From the NCBI GenBank assembly GCA_902762385.1, contig CACWNQ010000010.1:1-64000 (forward strand): 64,000 bases of DNA, written 5' to 3'. Source of the stretch: an uncultured Bacteroidales bacterium (GTDB taxonomy: Bacteria; Bacteroidota; Bacteroidia; Bacteroidales; Muribaculaceae). Under the pieces are notes generated by a model. It was not told the DNA's origin. It ran no database searches and was given only the letters and a program-made list of their open reading frames with translations. Each line of letters opens with the position of its first letter. Positions within the stretch are counted from its first letter, which is position 1. Shown piece by piece: positions 24,523-33,911 of this stretch. The translations under genes and the position numbers were made by a program.

Positions 24523-26781
24523 TTATAAAGCTTTCTTTACAAACACTCGGTAGCCTTTTGCATCGAGTGTGAAGGTGCTGGCAGCAGCAAGGGTCACATC
24601 GCTCTGGGTGGTTCCCGTTGCTATAGTGCTGCTGTCGAGCCACATAGTGTAGTCGCCAGCATCTATGCCACTAATAGTGGCCGAAGCATCAACATTGCCC
24701 ACATTAAGCAGCACTAGCACGGTATTGCTGCCACTGGTCTTGGCAAATGCCATCACGTTGCCGTTATTGCTTGTGAGGAAGTTGGTAGTAGTGCCATTTG
24801 CAAGTGCTGGCTGTGTGTGTCGCAGTGCCACCAGTGTAGCAATTGTGTTCTTCATCTTAGCATCGGTGGAGTTCCAATTAATCTTGGTGTCATGGAAGTA
24901 GTCAAGAATCTGATCATTTCCCACTTCCTGGCCGTTATAAAGCAGAGGCATTCCATAAATAGTAAAGAAAAGCGTGGTCAAGGCATATTTGTTGGCACCA
25001 TACATGCTTTGGAGAGTTTTTCCTCCATCGTTGAAATTCAGGTCATGGTTAGTGAGATAAGTCATGCGGTCGAAACTCTTCCCCTGACTCTCATTGATAA
25101 ATGACTGACAATATCCTTGCAGCGTGGTGGCACTAGTGCCGTTGGGACCAAAGCGCTCAAGTTTTCCACTCTGGAAGTTCCAGGCATAATCATAATCAAA
25201 GCCAACGTTCATCAACTTATTAGCATCGTGTACAATGTCAGCCTCAGCAACCATTGTGATGGTTTTACCTGCTGCATAATTTCGCAGCATTGGTATAGTA
25301 TTTGCCCAGTAGCTACCTGGGATTGAGGGACTCGAAACATAATCACAGCGGTAGCCGTCTACTCCTGCTTGTTCAATCCAGAAGCGCAAGCAGTCATTCA
25401 TTGCCTCACACAACGCAGCATTGTTGTAATTAAGTTGATACACATCACCATAGTTGTTGGGATGCACCATCTCACCATTTTGCGTGGTGTAATACTCGGG
25501 ATGCTCGGTTACCCACACAGCATTGGTAGCAGTGTGGTTTGGCACCCAGTCAAGAATGACTTCCATGCCGAGCTCATGGGCTCGGTCTACAAGATTCTTA
25601 AGCTGAACAATAGAACCATAACTAGGATTTGTTGCCTTGAAATTGGTTGCAGCATAAGGGCTGTTGATGCCCCCACCACGTGGATATATGGGCATGAGCC
25701 ACAAGATGTCGATACCCAGACTGCGCAGGTCACCAAGCTTAGCCTGAGCTGCGGCAAAAGTGCCAGCGCTAGTGAATGAACCCACATTCATCTCATAGAT
25801 AACGCGGTTTTCCCTTGACAGTGCTGTAGTATTAGTAACATCAAGAGGGCGCGACTCGCCAGGTGTCACCACATCGCCAGTTGGCTGGGAACTAGCATCC
25901 GACACAGTGTAAGAACCGTCGGCACTCACTCTCACATATATATCCTGAGAGTAAGCGAAACCTTGCATCAAGTCATACTGATTGCCACTATTATTGTTGA
26001 GAATCCAGTTGGTGCCGTTTGTAGTATAATACACCTTTGGTAATTCATAAGCATACCATAGTTCGCCGTCAATGGTCTTGGTCAAAGTGTAATGTTCTCC
26101 TGGCCATGAAGCACTCACAGGAGCAGCGTTCTTCCACACATATAGATAATAGTCGTTCCAGCCAAGGTCGCTGTGAAGGTATACCACTGGTGGTGGAGTG
26201 CCATCATCGTCAATCACATAGCTGTAGTTGCCTGCCGAGCCACTGATAGTTAGATAGATATCATTCTCGCCCATGGTGTAGTCGCTCATCAAGTCAAGCT
26301 GACGGCTAGTACCACCATTCACGGCAGCATAATTATTAGCAATGTAGTTAAGCGCGCGACTATAATAGCCATCGGTCAGGTCAAACTCATAGTAGTTTTT
26401 GCCTTCACGACTAACAGTGCCATTGTGATGAATACCAGGCCATGTGCTAAGGCCTTGTTCGGGCCAGGCATATAGTGCCATGTCGCCCCAGTTGGCATTG
26501 TCGCATATGTAGATCTTCCCACGCTTTGGCTGTGGAGTGCTGCCATTGAGTAAGATGTCGTAAACTATTGTCACATCGACCGATGTCACCGAGTGATCGC
26601 CATTTACATCGGCAGTGGCAGCATAGGTGTTATCGGTGCCAAGCAGCACATTATATATTGCGGTCACGTCGGTAGCAGTCACTTTTCCGTCGCCGTTAAC
26701 GTCACCGTACACGTTAGCACTTGCCGTCGATATGCAAGCTATGAAAGCTAATAATAAAATGATTTTTTTCATGTCTTTCAC
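24523..26781 (-). CDS. Secreted GH13 alpha-amylase with N-terminal dockerin and two starch-binding modules
   Basis: The 752-residue protein has a signal peptide (1-22). A type I dockerin-like domain spans about 25-80 (GDVNGDGKVTATDVT and ADVNGDHSVTSVDVT). Two carbohydrate-binding modules of a CBM26-like kind follow, at about 88-190 (YICDNANWGDMALYAW) and 200-295 (YLHSDLGWNDYYLYVW). The GH13 domain starts near 325. Its catalytic motifs are complete: DWVPNHT at 411-417, nucleophile D480 in GYRCDY, acid/base E513 in VAEAD, and NHD at 578-580. A C-terminal beta domain closes the protein. It should cleave alpha-1,4-glucan outside the cytoplasm. A dockerin at the N-terminus is unusual, and no cohesin gene is visible. 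It is transcribed divergently from the Cys/Lys-rich gene. Confidence 0.92.
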   Translation of the reverse strand: MKDMKKIILLLAFIACISTASANVYGDVNGDGKVTATDVTAIYNVLLGTDNTYAATADVNGDHSVTSVDVTIVYDILLNGSTPQPKRGKIYICDNANWGDMALYAWPEQGLSTWPGIHHNGTVSREGKNYYEFDLTDGYYSRALNYIANNYAAVNGGTSRQLDLMSDYTMGENDIYLTISGSAGNYSYVIDDDGTPPPVVYLHSDLGWNDYYLYVWKNAAPVSASWPGEHYTLTKTIDGELWYAYELPKVYYTTNGTNWILNNNSGNQYDLMQGFAYSQDIYVRVSADGSYTVSDASSQPTGDVVTPGESRPLDVTNTTALSRENRVIYEMNVGSFTSAGTFAAAQAKLGDLRSLGIDILWLMPIYPRGGGINSPYAATNFKATNPSYGSIVQLKNLVDRAHELGMEVILDWVPNHTATNAVWVTEHPEYYTTQNGEMVHPNNYGDVYQLNYNNAALCEAMNDCLRFWIEQAGVDGYRCDYVSSPSIPGSYWANTIPMLRNYAAGKTITMVAEADIVHDANKLMNVGFDYDYAWNFQSGKLERFGPNGTSATTLQGYCQSFINESQGKSFDRMTYLTNHDLNFNDGGKTLQSMYGANKYALTTLFFTIYGMPLLYNGQEVGNDQILDYFHDTKINWNSTDAKMKNTIATLVALRHTQPALANGTTTNFLTSNNGNVMAFAKTSGSNTVLVLLNVGNVDASATISGIDAGDYTMWLDSSTIATGTTQSDVTLAAASTFTLDAKGYRVFVKKAL

Positions 26782-26881
26782 TGATTATTATAATTGTGTG
26801 TTTATCGTTTGTAATCAAAAAGTTCGTAAAATTAAAAAAAATAATCGTTCCCCACAAAAGTGTTAATTTATATTCATCAAG

Positions 26882-26913
26882 TTTTGATATTAAATAAATT
26901 ATATTTATCTTTG
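26882..26913 (+). promoter_or_regulatory. Consensus promoter of the Cys/Lys-rich gene
   Basis: TTTTG (26882-26886), a 19-base spacer and TATCTTTG (26906-26913). About 90 bases of leader follow, including a CACTC/GAGTG pair just before the gene. Confidence 0.7.
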
Positions 26914-27011
26914 CGAGGCTATTTGATAATCAGATAGTTATAATTAATGACATTTTGATTTTTTTGTTTAACTACCACTCCCTTGTGAGAGTGCTTAAAA
27001 ACTGAAATAAC

Positions 27012-27560
27012 ATGAAGAGATTTTTAGCATTAATGTGCGTTAGTGCACTGGTATTAGGATTGTCAACTGGCTTTGATGCCGAGGCAAAAGTGAAGAAAGC
27101 TAGAGTAAAGAAAATCGCCAAAACTGAGCGCGTAGCTAAGAGTGTAGACAAAGATTGTGACAAGGCAAAAGCTGAGTGCAAGGACGCAAAGGCTTGCGAA
27201 AACAAGAAAGCTGAGTGCAAAGACGCCAAAGCTTGCAAAGGTATGAAGGCTGAGTGCAAAGACGCTAAAGCTTGCGACAAAGCTCAAATGAAGGACAACA
27301 AAAAACAATTATTTGGCAAAAACAAGGCAGAGAAATTAAATGGCGACAAAATGCAGTTAAAAGAGTTCAAAGGTAAAGCTGAGTGCAAGGGAGAAAAAGA
27401 TTGCGATAAAGCAAAAGCCGATTGCAAAGATTGCGAGAAGAAAGGCGAAGACCACAAATGCTCTCACCAGAATCCTTGCTGCAAAGAAGGCGCTTGCAAG
27501 AAGGACGCTAGCTGTGGTAAGGAAAAATGCAAAGCTAATCCCGAAGCATGCTGCAAGTAA
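27012..27560 (+). CDS. Exported lysine- and cysteine-rich repeat protein
   Basis: I do not recognise a family. The 182-residue protein has a signal peptide (1-25, MKRFLALMCVSALVLGLSTG...AEA). The mature part has about nineteen cysteines and very many lysines. Residues about 50-92 hold three tandem copies of AECKDAKAC spaced by 5-6 residues, mirrored in the DNA. A middle linker (NKKQLFGKNKAEKLNGDK) follows. The C-terminal half holds irregular Cys clusters (CKDCEKK, NPCCKEGAC, ACCK). Spaced Cys pairs in an exported basic protein could bind metal, form disulfide cross-links or react with oxidants. It has its own strong-looking promoter and terminator, suggesting high expression. No partner gene is adjacent. 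Confidence 0.8.
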   Translation: MKRFLALMCVSALVLGLSTGFDAEAKVKKARVKKIAKTERVAKSVDKDCDKAKAECKDAKACENKKAECKDAKACKGMKAECKDAKACDKAQMKDNKKQLFGKNKAEKLNGDKMQLKEFKGKAECKGEKDCDKAKADCKDCEKKGEDHKCSHQNPCCKEGACKKDASCGKEKCKANPEACCK

Positions 27561-27580
27561 TTTGTCAAGCTTATAAACAA

Positions 27581-27612
27581 AAAACTGGAGGTCAATCAAG
27601 ACTTCCAGTTTT
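27581..27612. terminator. Bidirectional terminator between the Cys/Lys-rich gene and the FKBP gene
   Basis: A 13-bp stem (AAAACTGGAGGTC at 27581-27593 against GACTTCCAGTTTT at 27600-27612, one G-T pair) has T-rich flanks on both strands. Confidence 0.8.
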
Positions 27613-27656
27613 CTTTTTCATTCACTATTTCATCAGGGCAACAACTCCTTTTGACT

Positions 27657-28196
27657 TTACTGCTCATATTTAGGAATACCCACAAGTTTAATCTTAAAAT
27701 CAAGGGTTGAATAGGGCTTGATATCACCACTTGATGTAGTACCGTAGCCCACATTGTAAGGAATGATAACACGGCAGCTGTCGCCAATGTGCATGCGTGG
27801 AACAGCAATTGCCCAACCCTCAATCACACCACTATTGAGTCGGCACCTGAACAGGCTATCGGCTGGCGAAGTACTATTAAAAGACGAATCGATGGGCGTT
27901 CCATCATATAAACTCAGGTGATACTTAACGTCTACCATCGATGTGAATTTAGGCTTAAGGTTACCCTTGGTCTTGGTTGTGTCGTTATACCAGTGAATAA
28001 GCACCTCGGCAGCAGGATCCCATGGAGCAGTCACCTTAGTATAGTAATTTGTCTGCTCTTCCTGTTGCTCATACCATTCAATGTTGTCGACAAGCCAATC
28101 GGAATACTCATCGGCAGGATCATCATCTTTAAAGCACGATGTAGTAATGGTGCCAAGCACCATAGCCAGTACTAATATAAATGGTAATTTCTTCAT
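27657..28196 (-). CDS. FKBP-type peptidyl-prolyl isomerase lipoprotein
   Basis: The 179-residue protein carries a lipobox (TITTSC, Cys near residue 21) and is probably anchored in the outer or inner membrane, facing the periplasm. After a variable N-terminal region, the last 95 residues form an FKBP domain (VDVKYHLSLYDGTPIDSSF, VIEGWAIAVPRMHIGDSCRV and PYNVGYGTTSSGDIKPYSTL). FKBPs speed cis-trans turns at proline in folding proteins. It lies 58 bases downstream of the glycyl-tRNA synthetase gene on the same strand and may be read from that transcript. Confidence 0.88.
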   Translation of the reverse strand: MKKLPFILVLAMVLGTITTSCFKDDDPADEYSDWLVDNIEWYEQQEEQTNYYTKVTAPWDPAAEVLIHWYNDTTKTKGNLKPKFTSMVDVKYHLSLYDGTPIDSSFNSTSPADSLFRCRLNSGVIEGWAIAVPRMHIGDSCRVIIPYNVGYGTTSSGDIKPYSTLDFKIKLVGIPKYEQ

Positions 28197-28254
28197 ATTA
28201 TTATCTTTGTTTCTAAATCACAATGCCAATCTTGCATTGTAAACCTTGAATTGA

Positions 28255-29796
28255 TTAAATCTTCTTGAGCAGGTTGTTGAGGCTGCACTGTTCGCCAATG
28301 ATTGCAGCGAGATCGCTTATAGCTACACGTTGCTGCTCCATGGTGTCGCGGTCACGCAAGGTCACGGTGTTGTCTTCAACTGTCTGGCCATCGATGGTAA
28401 TGCAGTAGGGAGTTCCAATTGCATCCATGCGACGATAACGCTTGCCCACGCTGTCCTTCTCGTCGTAGCGACATGCGAAGTCAAACTTGAGCATATCCAT
28501 GATTTCGCGGGCCTTTTCGGGCATACCATCCTTGCGCACGAGTGGTAGAATAGCGCACTTTACAGGAGCAAGAGCCTTAGGCAGGTGAAGAACCACACGG
28601 GTATCACCTCCCTCAAGCTGCTGCTCCTCGTAACTTGAGCACATTACCGACAGGAACATGCGATCAACTCCAATCGAGGTCTCAATAACGTAAGGGGTGT
28701 AGCTCTCGTTCAACTCAGGATCGAAGTACTGTATCTTCTTTCCACTGAATTTCTCATGCTGCGACAAGTCAAAATTAGTGCGGCTGTGAATACCCTCAAC
28801 CTCCTTGAAACCAAATGGCATCTGGAACTCGATGTCGGTAGCTGCATTGGCATAATGAGCCAGCTTCTCGTGGTCGTGGAAGCGGTACTTCTCATCGCCC
28901 AAGCCCAGAGCCTTATGCCACTTGAGACGATTCTCTTTCCAAACCTCAAACCACTTAAGTTCCTCACCAGGACGTACGAAGAATTGCATCTCCATTTGCT
29001 CAAACTCACGCATGCGGAACACAAACTGCCTTGCAACAATCTCGTTGCGGAAGGCCTTACCAATTTGTGCGATACCAAATGGCAAACGCATGCGTCCAGT
29101 CTTCTGCACGTTCAGGAAGTTAACGAAGATGCCCTGAGCAGTCTCGGGACGAAGATACACATCCATAGTGTTGTCGCTGCTACTTCCCATCTGGGTCTTG
29201 AACATAAGGTTGAACTGGCGCACGTCGGTCCAGTTGCGGGTGCCACTAATTGGATCAACAATCTCATAATCGAGGATGATTTGCTTGAGTTCTTCGAGAT
29301 TATTATCGTTCATCGCCTTCTCAAAGCGACTGTGAAGTTCATCCCACTTAGCCTGGTTAGCAAGCACGCGAGGATTGGTCTGACGGAACATTGCCTCGTC
29401 GAAGCCCTCGCCAAAGCGCTTCTTGGCCTTTGCTACCTCTTTGTCCATCTTCTCCTCAATCTTGGCTAGCTGATCCTCGATGAGGACATCGGCACGGTAA
29501 CGCTTCTTGCTGTCGCGATTGTCAATCAAGGGGTCGTTGAATGCATCAACGTGGCCACTGGCCTTCCAGATAGTGGGGTGCATAAACACCGCCGAGTCGA
29601 TACCCACAATGTTCTCATGAAGCAGCGTCATAGCCTCCCACCAGTAGCGCTTGATGTTATTCTTCAACTCAACACCGTTCTGGCCGTAGTCATACACTGC
29701 GCCCAGACCGTCGTAAATCTCACTTGACGGGAAAACAAACCCATACTCCTTGCAATGCGATACAATCTTCTTGAAAACGTCTTCGTTCTGTGCCAT
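28255..29796 (-). CDS. glyQS: Glycine--tRNA ligase, alpha2 type
   Basis: The 513-residue class II synthetase attaches glycine to tRNA-Gly. It is the single-chain (dimeric, eukaryote/archaea-like) form, shown by YGFVFPSSEIYDGLGAVYDYG at the N-terminus and motif 2 GIAQIGKAFRNEI. The motif 3 region is SIGVDRMFLSVM, and an anticodon-binding domain at the end reads LPKALAPVKCAILPLVRK. It lacks the separate alpha and beta subunits of the bacterial tetrameric type. A -7 element TAATTTTG lies at 29880-29873, giving a leader of about 70 bases. Confidence 0.95.
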   Translation of the reverse strand: MAQNEDVFKKIVSHCKEYGFVFPSSEIYDGLGAVYDYGQNGVELKNNIKRYWWEAMTLLHENIVGIDSAVFMHPTIWKASGHVDAFNDPLIDNRDSKKRYRADVLIEDQLAKIEEKMDKEVAKAKKRFGEGFDEAMFRQTNPRVLANQAKWDELHSRFEKAMNDNNLEELKQIILDYEIVDPISGTRNWTDVRQFNLMFKTQMGSSSDNTMDVYLRPETAQGIFVNFLNVQKTGRMRLPFGIAQIGKAFRNEIVARQFVFRMREFEQMEMQFFVRPGEELKWFEVWKENRLKWHKALGLGDEKYRFHDHEKLAHYANAATDIEFQMPFGFKEVEGIHSRTNFDLSQHEKFSGKKIQYFDPELNESYTPYVIETSIGVDRMFLSVMCSSYEEQQLEGGDTRVVLHLPKALAPVKCAILPLVRKDGMPEKAREIMDMLKFDFACRYDEKDSVGKRYRRMDAIGTPYCITIDGQTVEDNTVTLRDRDTMEQQRVAISDLAAIIGEQCSLNNLLKKI

Positions 29797-30040
29797 TTCT
29801 TTTATTTATTATTCTTAAAGTCTACGGAATAACACCGCACGACCAATTTAATTTTTATGTATTTACAAACTGCAAAATTACATATTTTTTTTCATTTAAC
29901 CTCTATTCTTCCCTAAAAATCAAATTCAGAGACCAAAATAGAAACAAAAAAGTAACTGAAGCTATGTTGTTAACTTCGTGAACTTAATGGTTATTAATTG
30001 ATATAACTGAAGCAACAAGAGGGTGAAAAAGAGTAGAAAA

Positions 30041-30072
30041 TTTGTGTTTTTGGTTGGGTTTATATATATTTG
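30041..30072 (+). promoter_or_regulatory. Promoter of the GSCFA gene
   Basis: TTTG (30041-30044), 20 bases, TATATTTG (30065-30072); the ATG is 20 bases further on. Confidence 0.65.
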
Positions 30073-30092
30073 CATTTTAAAAGTTATGAGTT

Positions 30093-31043
30093 ATGGAATT
30101 CCGCACTACGATACACCCGCGCGAAGGTGAGCATTTTATGCGCCATAGCGACAAGATGATGCTCATGGGGTCTTGCTTCAGCGACAGCATAGGAGCACGA
30201 CTCAAGGACGCAATGGTCGATGTGGTAGTCAATCCGTTTGGCACCATCTTCAATCCATTGAGCATCGCTAGCTCTGTGCACAAGTTGATTGACGGAGAAA
30301 CCATTGCCGGTATTGACTTGTTCCTATCGAACGGTGTGTGGAATAGCTACGACTTCCACTCTAGGTTCTCAATGGCAAACAAAGATGCTGCTTTCCAACG
30401 CATGAATGACAGCATAGCCACAGCCCATGAGCATCTTAAGCAGTGCCAAACGTTGGTTTTAACCCTCGGCACAGCCGTGGTGTATCGCCGACGCGACACC
30501 GGCGAGGTAGTAAACAACTGCCACAAGGTGCCTCAGCATGAGTTCACTCGACGACTTGCTAGCGTCGACGAAATCACCGATGCACTAACATCCATGCTAA
30601 CTCATCTGCATGAGTTCAACCCAGAACTTCGTGTACTCTTTACCGTGAGCCCAATACGCCACATTGCCGATGGACTCGAGATGAACTCACTCAGCAAAGC
30701 CGTGTTACGCGTGGCTATTAACAACGTGGTGCGAGCCAACAAAGAGTGGGTGAGATATTTCCCTGCCTACGAAATAGTTATCGACGACCTGCGCGACTAC
30801 CGCTTCTACAATGCCGACATGGTGCATCCTAGCGAAGTTGCCATCGAGTACATATGGCAAACGTTCCAGGCCACTTACTTTGACGACCGTTCAACTCAGG
30901 CAATAGCCCGTTGCGAGCGCGTGAGCAAGCGACTCAAGCACCGCCCCATGAGCAACAACCCCGACGTGGTGGCACGTTTCAATGCCGACACACAAGCCGT
31001 TATAGCCAACTTGAAGAAAGAGTACCCTTATATAAATGCATGA
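30093..31043 (+). CDS. GSCFA-domain protein
   Basis: The 316-residue protein matches the GSCFA family: a GSCFS motif near residue 27 (MMLMGSCFSDSIG) gives the name, followed by NPFGTIFNPLSIA and TLGTAVVYRR. GSCFA proteins resemble SGNH/GDSL hydrolases, with the GSCF serine as the likely nucleophile, and are probably cytoplasmic esterases or deacetylases of unknown substrate. No signal peptide is seen. The gene precedes the MurF-alanine racemase gene by 74 bases. This linkage suggests, without proof, a link to cell-wall synthesis. Confidence 0.85.
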   Translation: MEFRTTIHPREGEHFMRHSDKMMLMGSCFSDSIGARLKDAMVDVVVNPFGTIFNPLSIASSVHKLIDGETIAGIDLFLSNGVWNSYDFHSRFSMANKDAAFQRMNDSIATAHEHLKQCQTLVLTLGTAVVYRRRDTGEVVNNCHKVPQHEFTRRLASVDEITDALTSMLTHLHEFNPELRVLFTVSPIRHIADGLEMNSLSKAVLRVAINNVVRANKEWVRYFPAYEIVIDDLRDYRFYNADMVHPSEVAIEYIWQTFQATYFDDRSTQAIARCERVSKRLKHRPMSNNPDVVARFNADTQAVIANLKKEYPYINA

Positions 31044-31117
31044 TAAATCTAGAATAACCTGTAAAATCCAGAATTTCTAGAATCATAAAAAACTGACATC
31101 CGAAAACTTAAAATAAT

Positions 31118-33601
31118 ATGAAATACTCCATCCAGGAAATAGCTCAGGTGCTGGAGATTGAAATCAGCGAGTTACGCGACAAAAACGCCGAAGTGAGCCA
31201 ACTGCTCACCGACTCGCGCTCACTCACTTACCCTGCTGAGACACTTTTCTTTGCCATAACCACGCAGAACGATGACGGGCACCGATATGTGAAACATCTT
31301 TATAATAAAGGTGTGCGCAATTTTGTAATAGAATACAGTGGCAATATCGACATCAAAGCAATGCGCGAAGCCAACTTCTTGCGCGTGAGCAGCACACTCG
31401 ATGCCATGCAAGCCATTGCCACCTATCACCGCAAGCGTTTCCACATCCCCATTATAGGCATTACAGGTAGTAAAGGTAAGACAACAGTCAAAGAGTGGCT
31501 TTATCAGCTGCTCAAGGACGACTATCACATTGTGCGCTCACCACGTAGTTACAACTCACAGATAGGTGTGCCTCTATCACTGTGGGACCTCGATGACAAC
31601 ACTTCACTAGCCATAATTGAGGCTGGTGTGAGCAAAACCGGAGAGATGGCTCGTGTACAGGCAATGATAAGGCCTACGATAGGTGTCATCACTAACATTG
31701 GCGACGAGCACAACGAAGGTTTTGCTTCGATGCAAGAGAAAGTAGAAGAGAAAGCAAAGATACTTAACAGCTGTGAGAGCATTGTTTATTGCGCCGATGA
31801 CGAGCTTGTATCAACCACCATCGACCCAATCCTCTATGTGGCTCAAGACGTTGGGTGGTCACGCAAAGATGAGAGCAAATGGCTATATGTGAGCAACATA
31901 GTAAAGCGCGACAACCATGCTATTATGGAATGTGCACATGAGGGAACCGAATTTGTACTTGATGTGCCTTTTACCAGCGACCGCGACCTTGAGAATGTGT
32001 CAACCTGTGTGGCTGTGATGCTATATTTAGGCTTGAGCACCAACGTGATTGTCGAGCGTGTTCAGCGACTCACACCAGTTGGTACTCGCATCAATGTAAT
32101 TGAGGGTGTGAACGAGTGCACCATAATTGCCGACGGCTACACGAGTGATTACAATTCACTCTCACCTGCCCTAGACTTCATGTTACGCCGTTGCAACCCC
32201 CAACAGCACACAACCGTTATACTTAGCGACTTGCTGCCCGAGACTTTTATTGAAGACGAACTCTATATTCGAGTGAGCGAACTGCTCAGAAGCAAAGGCA
32301 TCACGCGACTGATAGGTGTGGGCCCCGACATGTGCCGCTACAGCAAGTATTTCAACTCAGGACGCGACCTATTCTTTGAGTCGACTGCTAAGTTCCTTGA
32401 GAGCATGAGCCAGGGTGACTTCGACAACGAAACAGTTCTAGTGAAAGGCGCTTCACGTTTCGAGTTCTTCCAGATTGTCGAGATGCTTGAGGTGAGCCGC
32501 CACCAAACCGTTGAAGAGATTGACCTTAATGCTTTGGCACACAATTTCAAATACTTGAAATCGTTTGTAAACTTCAATACTAAGACCGTTGCTATGGTCA
32601 AGGCTTCGGGGTACGGCACTGGATCATACGAAATAGCTAAAACCCTGCAAGACTGTGGAGCAACCTATCTTGCGGTTGCTGTTCAAGATGAAGGTGTCGA
32701 CTTGCGTAAAGCAGGTATTACGCTGCCAATCATCGTCCTCAACCCATCGACAGTAAATTATAAGGCGATGTTTGACCGCTATCTCGAGCCCGAGGTCTAT
32801 AGCATGGAGGAAGCAAAGCAACTCATCAAGGAAGGACGCAAATACGGGGCAAAAAACTTCCCCGTTCACATCAAGATTGACAGTGGAATGCACCGCCTTG
32901 GCTTTACTCTTGAACAGATTCCAGAACTAGTTGATCTACTTCTCTCGCAAGACATTATAATGCCTATGAGCGTCTTCTCGCACCTTAGTGTGGCCGATGA
33001 ACCTGAACAAGATGACTTCACGCGAGAGCAAGTGGAATATTTCGAAATTTGCGCGACACAGCTTCAAGCAAATTTCTCCCACAACATCATCCGTCACATA
33101 CTTAATACTACCGGCATAGTTCGATTCCCTGAATACCAAATGGACATGGTGCGTATGGGTGTAGGACTTTACGGCATTAAGACAGTTTTTGACGGCAATG
33201 AAGACGGGCTCATGCCGGTAGCCGAACTGCGAGCAGTAGTAATTAGCATAAAAGAATGGCCAGCGGGAACCGCTATTGGCTACGGTCGCCGCGGTGTTCT
33301 AGAGCGTGACTCACGCATCGCCACGGTATCAATAGGTTATGCCGACGGAATGGACCGCCACTTTGGCAACGGCGCAATAAAGGTATGGGTCAACGGCACA
33401 ATGTGCCCAATTGTGGGCAATGTATGTATGGACGCATGCATGGTTGACATTACCGAGGCCGAATGCCAAGTGGGTGACAAGATTGAAATCTTTGGACGCC
33501 ACACTCCTATTGACCAACTAAGCAAAGCACGTGGCACTATCGGTTATGAAATCCTGACTAGCATCTCACCTCGCGTTAAGCGAGTTTATTACCGCGAATA
33601 A
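31118..33601 (+). CDS. Bifunctional MurF ligase / alanine racemase
   Basis: The 827-residue fusion has an N-terminal MurF-like half and a C-terminal PLP-dependent alanine racemase. MurF is the UDP-N-acetylmuramoyl-tripeptide:D-Ala-D-Ala ligase. Its ATP loop is GITGSKGKTTVKEW near residue 113, followed by NIGDEHNEGF. The racemase starts at about 455. Its PLP lysine is K495 in MVKASGYGTG, a variant of the usual VKANAYGHG. The second catalytic region is IGYGRRGVL and the C-terminal segment VGNVCMDACMVDI. Such fusions are known from Bacteroidetes and couple D-Ala supply with its use in peptidoglycan precursor assembly. Whether the MurF half is catalytic in all such fusions is debated. Confidence 0.92.
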   Translation: MKYSIQEIAQVLEIEISELRDKNAEVSQLLTDSRSLTYPAETLFFAITTQNDDGHRYVKHLYNKGVRNFVIEYSGNIDIKAMREANFLRVSSTLDAMQAIATYHRKRFHIPIIGITGSKGKTTVKEWLYQLLKDDYHIVRSPRSYNSQIGVPLSLWDLDDNTSLAIIEAGVSKTGEMARVQAMIRPTIGVITNIGDEHNEGFASMQEKVEEKAKILNSCESIVYCADDELVSTTIDPILYVAQDVGWSRKDESKWLYVSNIVKRDNHAIMECAHEGTEFVLDVPFTSDRDLENVSTCVAVMLYLGLSTNVIVERVQRLTPVGTRINVIEGVNECTIIADGYTSDYNSLSPALDFMLRRCNPQQHTTVILSDLLPETFIEDELYIRVSELLRSKGITRLIGVGPDMCRYSKYFNSGRDLFFESTAKFLESMSQGDFDNETVLVKGASRFEFFQIVEMLEVSRHQTVEEIDLNALAHNFKYLKSFVNFNTKTVAMVKASGYGTGSYEIAKTLQDCGATYLAVAVQDEGVDLRKAGITLPIIVLNPSTVNYKAMFDRYLEPEVYSMEEAKQLIKEGRKYGAKNFPVHIKIDSGMHRLGFTLEQIPELVDLLLSQDIIMPMSVFSHLSVADEPEQDDFTREQVEYFEICATQLQANFSHNIIRHILNTTGIVRFPEYQMDMVRMGVGLYGIKTVFDGNEDGLMPVAELRAVVISIKEWPAGTAIGYGRRGVLERDSRIATVSIGYADGMDRHFGNGAIKVWVNGTMCPIVGNVCMDACMVDITEAECQVGDKIEIFGRHTPIDQLSKARGTIGYEILTSISPRVKRVYYRE

Positions 33602-33623
33602 AGAGGCATTTCATACCACCAAT

Positions 33624-33659
33624 AAAAGAGCCTGGCACGCTTACGTACTAGGCTCTTTT
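33624..33659 (+). terminator. Intrinsic terminator after the MurF-Alr gene
   Basis: The AAAAGAGCCT/AGGCTCTTTT stem (33624-33633 and 33650-33659) is followed by T. Confidence 0.85.
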
Positions 33660-33849
33660 TGCGCACATTTTCACACTATATTGATTATATTTTCAACTAC
33701 AATAATAATACTTAAACACTACATAAAATTTTTTGAGCATATTATTGCCACTACATATTATTATTTATTTTATTGACTTTCAACATAGTTATAATATAGA
33801 AAAACACTACATCATAACAAACACAACTCCACCACAACCACACAAAGCA

Positions 33850-33881
33850 TTTGCATTTTAAATTTCTATGTTGTATTTTTG
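33850..33881 (+). promoter_or_regulatory. Consensus promoter of the DUF47 locus
   Basis: TTTG (33850-33853), 20 bases, TATTTTTG (33874-33881), 30 bases upstream of the DUF47 start. Confidence 0.7.
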
Positions 33882-33911
33882 CATTTACTAACATTCAAAT
33901 CAGTATTGCAA

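Larger units (their letters stand above)
33602..33911. other. A/T-rich intergenic region before the DUF47 gene
   Basis: Apart from the terminator at its start and the promoter at its end, I see only A/T-rich sequence. AAACACTACAT occurs twice, about 95 bases apart. Confidence 0.6.

Noticed and set aside
24366..24572. 68-codon frame with Ser-Glu-Ser repeats
   Set aside because: It is a translation of the 9-bp tandem repeat and runs into the antisense of the amylase gene.
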